DNA from: Halobacteriovorax sp.
GTDB lineage: Bacteria; Bdellovibrionota; Bacteriovoracia; Bacteriovoracales; Bacteriovoracaceae
Length of the DNA stretch: 16,050 nt
Reading direction: 5' to 3'
Assembly (NCBI GenBank): GCA_002686115.1
Contig: NZAF01000124.1
Coordinates: forward strand, 1 to 16,050
Below the pieces are notes generated by a model that ran no database searches, had not been told where the DNA came from, and worked only from the letters and a program-made list of their open reading frames with translations. The translations under genes and the position numbers were made by a program. Positions within the stretch are counted from its first letter, which is position 1; every line of letters starts with the position of its first letter. Shown piece after piece: positions 14,573 through 16,050 of the stretch.

Positions 14573-15550
14573 CTAGCATATATGAGTATTGATAACATTC
14601 TCAATCCACTTCGATTTACTTAGCCTATATTCGACAGGTGTCATGCCATGACACCTACGCTTTAATGCATTAAGTTCTTCTACCAAGTCATCTCTATTAT
14701 TCAGGAGGTCTCTAAACTTTAAAAAGTTTTCAAACTTGCTACCATTGACGACAACTTGAATAGCAACATCATATCGATATTTATCAGTGACCATCATACA
14801 TAATTCATCATTTCTTAGAGTATCTTGTTTTTCATAGAATCCAGAATCTTTTAAATTACTTATTTCTTGTTCAAATCTATCTTTATCAACACCAAGAAAA
14901 ATATCTAAATCACCCTTTGAAACCAATCCCTTTATTGACGAGGCTCCAATATGTTCAAATCGAGTAATATCTATTTTCTCTTTTAAATCTTCTTTGACTC
15001 TTAAAAAAATTGAATGAACTTTTTCCTGATATTCTTCAGGCTCTAAAAATAACATTAACTCTTTTTCCATTTTTTGAGAAAAGCTTCTGTTGTTAATACC
15101 TTTATAAGGCTTCCTATCTCCAATTTTATAGAACCCTTGTTTTTCCCAAAACTTTATTACAGGATTTGATTCAACATAAGAAAGCTGAATTTTTGTGATT
15201 TGAAAGTTATTTAAAATATATTTCTCTATAGCCTTGTAAGAGGCTTCTCCAAGTCCTCTGCCTTGCATATTCTCGCTTAACAACAAAAGTCCAATATAGG
15301 CAGTATCTTTCGCAGGATAACCCTTAATAAGATCAACAGCTCCAATAAATTCATCTTTATATTTAATCAAAAAAACATACTTATTTTTATAATCAATATC
15401 TGGAGGTAGTGCTTTAATTGCAGACTTTGCACTATCTTCAGGTACTGTACTGATGCCATCAACTTTTAGAGTATAATTAGGGGCCATCTCAAAAACCGTC
15501 TGAAGTTCATCAACATACGAGATGTCTATTCTTTTAAGTTCTATCTTCAT
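14573..15550 (-). CDS. GNAT acetyltransferase fused to GrpB-like nucleotidyltransferase-fold domain
   Basis: Encodes 325 residues with two domains. Residues 1-165 form a GNAT acetyltransferase: FLIKYKDEFIGAVDLI beta strands, IGLLLL, then the acetyl-CoA loop QGRGLGEASY (96-105), and VESNPVIKFWEKQGFYKIG, the usual beta5 end. Residues about 168-325 match GrpB/UPF0157 (PF04229): RFEHIGASSIKGLVSKGDLDIFLGV (197-221) holds the G-S...D-x-D pattern (D214, D216) of the nucleotidyltransferase fold, with YRYDVAIQVVVNG (258-270) adding a third acid, D261. The tail HGMTPVEYRLSKSKWIENV (301-319) is also GrpB-like. GrpB proteins are usually single-domain with unclear roles. A fused enzyme might acetylate and nucleotidylate one substrate, for example an antibiotic or small amine, but that is inference. 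It is a lone gene with no ribosome site I trust. Confidence 0.85.
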   Translation of the reverse strand: MKIELKRIDISYVDELQTVFEMAPNYTLKVDGISTVPEDSAKSAIKALPPDIDYKNKYVFLIKYKDEFIGAVDLIKGYPAKDTAYIGLLLLSENMQGRGLGEASYKAIEKYILNNFQITKIQLSYVESNPVIKFWEKQGFYKIGDRKPYKGINNRSFSQKMEKELMLFLEPEEYQEKVHSIFLRVKEDLKEKIDITRFEHIGASSIKGLVSKGDLDIFLGVDKDRFEQEISNLKDSGFYEKQDTLRNDELCMMVTDKYRYDVAIQVVVNGSKFENFLKFRDLLNNRDDLVEELNALKRRCHGMTPVEYRLSKSKWIENVINTHIC

Positions 15551-15738
15551 TTAACTATTCTCTGATCTTGCATCACCCACAATACTTATAACAGCTTAAT
15601 AATAATTTAGAGATAATGTTATGGATATAAAAATCCTAAATAAAGAATTGAACCGTTAAAGGTTTAGTTCCGTTATCTCACTATTGAGAAATATTCTCAT
15701 TTGGCGAAAATCTATATACAATCAACAAAGGGAGAATT
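15551..15738. promoter_or_regulatory. Intergenic region with Fur-box-like palindrome and HTH-gene promoter
   Basis: 188 bases separate divergent genes. TGAGAA-ATA-TTCTCA (15685-15699) is a perfect 6-bp palindrome with 3-base spacer, matching the 7-1-7 Fur pattern (TGATAAT-N-ATTATCA) at 11 of 14 positions. It overlaps a possible -35 (TTCTCA, 15694-15699) of a promoter whose -10 is TACAAT (15717-15722). AACC/GGTT repeats at about 15650-15664 form a short possible hairpin. Confidence 0.45.
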
Positions 15739-16008
15739 ATGCGAACTGACTTAAATGAACTAAGAAGTTTTTTAGAAAAAGAGTTTCAAAAGAAAAAAAC
15801 TTTTAACTCCTCTTATTCAAAGAATGCGTTTTCTAGAGACTTAAATATTCCAGCAACAACTCTTAATAGTTTCTTAAAGGGTGAAAGAGAGCTAAGCTTT
15901 AAAAACCTTAATTCAATATTTAAATACTTAAACTCTGAAATACATTGCTCCTTCTGCGATAAAAGGCTCTTCACACTTAATGGTGTTTTCTCCGCGTTAA
16001 AGACATAA
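15739..16008 (+). CDS. Small helix-turn-helix protein, TIGR02147 N-terminus-like
   Basis: Encodes 89 residues. Residues 1-64 resemble the N-terminal region of the TIGR02147 family of Bdellovibrio/Fibrobacter: LRSFLEKEFQKKK, then YSKNAFSRDLNIPATTLNSFLKGERELS, a Cro/C1-type helix-turn-helix in which SRDLNIPATTLNSFLKG is the recognition part. Family members usually run to about 270 residues; this one stops after a short tail with a C-x-x-C motif (CSFC, 70-73), absent in the family as I know it. The tail could bind metal or form a disulfide. AAAGGGAG (15727-15734) is four bases before the ATG, so the start is sound. It is a likely DNA-binding regulator, perhaps of the possible next gene at 16018. 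Truncated family member or independent small regulator is not settled. Confidence 0.6.
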   Translation: MRTDLNELRSFLEKEFQKKKTFNSSYSKNAFSRDLNIPATTLNSFLKGERELSFKNLNSIFKYLNSEIHCSFCDKRLFTLNGVFSALKT

Positions 16009-16017
16009 AGAACAGGC

Positions 16018-16050
16018 ATGAAATTTCAATCGTTTATAATTGAACTGCGA
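16018..16050 (+). CDS. Possible start of next gene, cut by window edge
   Basis: ATG at 16018 opens an 11-codon frame (MKFQSFIIELR) running to the edge, nine bases after the previous stop. CAGG (16013-16016) is close upstream, nearer than a normal ribosome site. If real it would be in one operon with the HTH gene. Too short to identify. Confidence 0.3.
   Translation, partial: MKFQSFIIELR

Overview
This is an A/T-rich, gene-dense chromosomal window whose predicted proteins point to a Gram-negative bacterium with a periplasm. The signs are an outer-membrane TolC-type channel, an RND pump, several lipoproteins and many Sec signal peptides. Low G+C, a short helix-turn-helix protein resembling the N-terminus of the Bdellovibrio-type TIGR02147 family, and a lipoprotein HExxH peptidase suggest the Bdellovibrionota (Bacteriovorax/Halobacteriovorax-like). 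That placement is inferred from protein style, not from a marker gene. No rRNA, tRNA, CRISPR array, transposase or phage gene was seen, and no gene-free stretch exceeds 300 bases.

Left third (1-4335): the 3' part of a CPA-type cation/proton antiporter is followed by small envelope proteins. These are a membrane-anchored protein with three 15-residue repeats, an exported Arg/Glu-rich protein built on a 12-bp DNA repeat, and a 76-residue exported protein. Among them lies a RimJ/RimL-type GNAT gene on the minus strand, broken by a single in-frame amber codon. A lipoprotein with an HEIAH metallopeptidase motif closes the region; its start codon sits inside a nested inverted repeat.

Centre (4393-9747): a four-gene metal-efflux-like operon encodes a His-rich exported protein, a CzcA-type RND pump, a TolC-type channel and a small exported protein with a His-rich mature N-terminus. 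There is no membrane-fusion (CzcB) gene, which is unusual for this type of cluster. It ends at a 15-bp perfect hairpin that also encodes the end of the convergent gene.

Right half (9724-14391): two regulator/target units. In the first, a LysR regulator is divergent from a cupin lipoprotein and an exported cyclophilin-like protein. In the second, a LysR regulator is divergent from an NmrA-like NAD(P)-binding protein and a DODA (YgiD-type) extradiol dioxygenase with a Tat-like leader. The second unit has a 24-bp perfect palindrome on the LysR start codon, about 65 bp before the predicted start of the divergent transcript, which is the classical LysR site position. Both units look like responses to small reactive or aromatic compounds, though the ligands are unknown.

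Right edge (14573-16050): a GNAT-GrpB fusion gene on the minus strand, then a small HTH gene preceded by a Fur-box-like palindrome, and the first codons of a possible next gene.

Across the window, three genes without a Shine-Dalgarno sequence have a -10-like hexamer just upstream of the start codon, suggesting leaderless transcripts.
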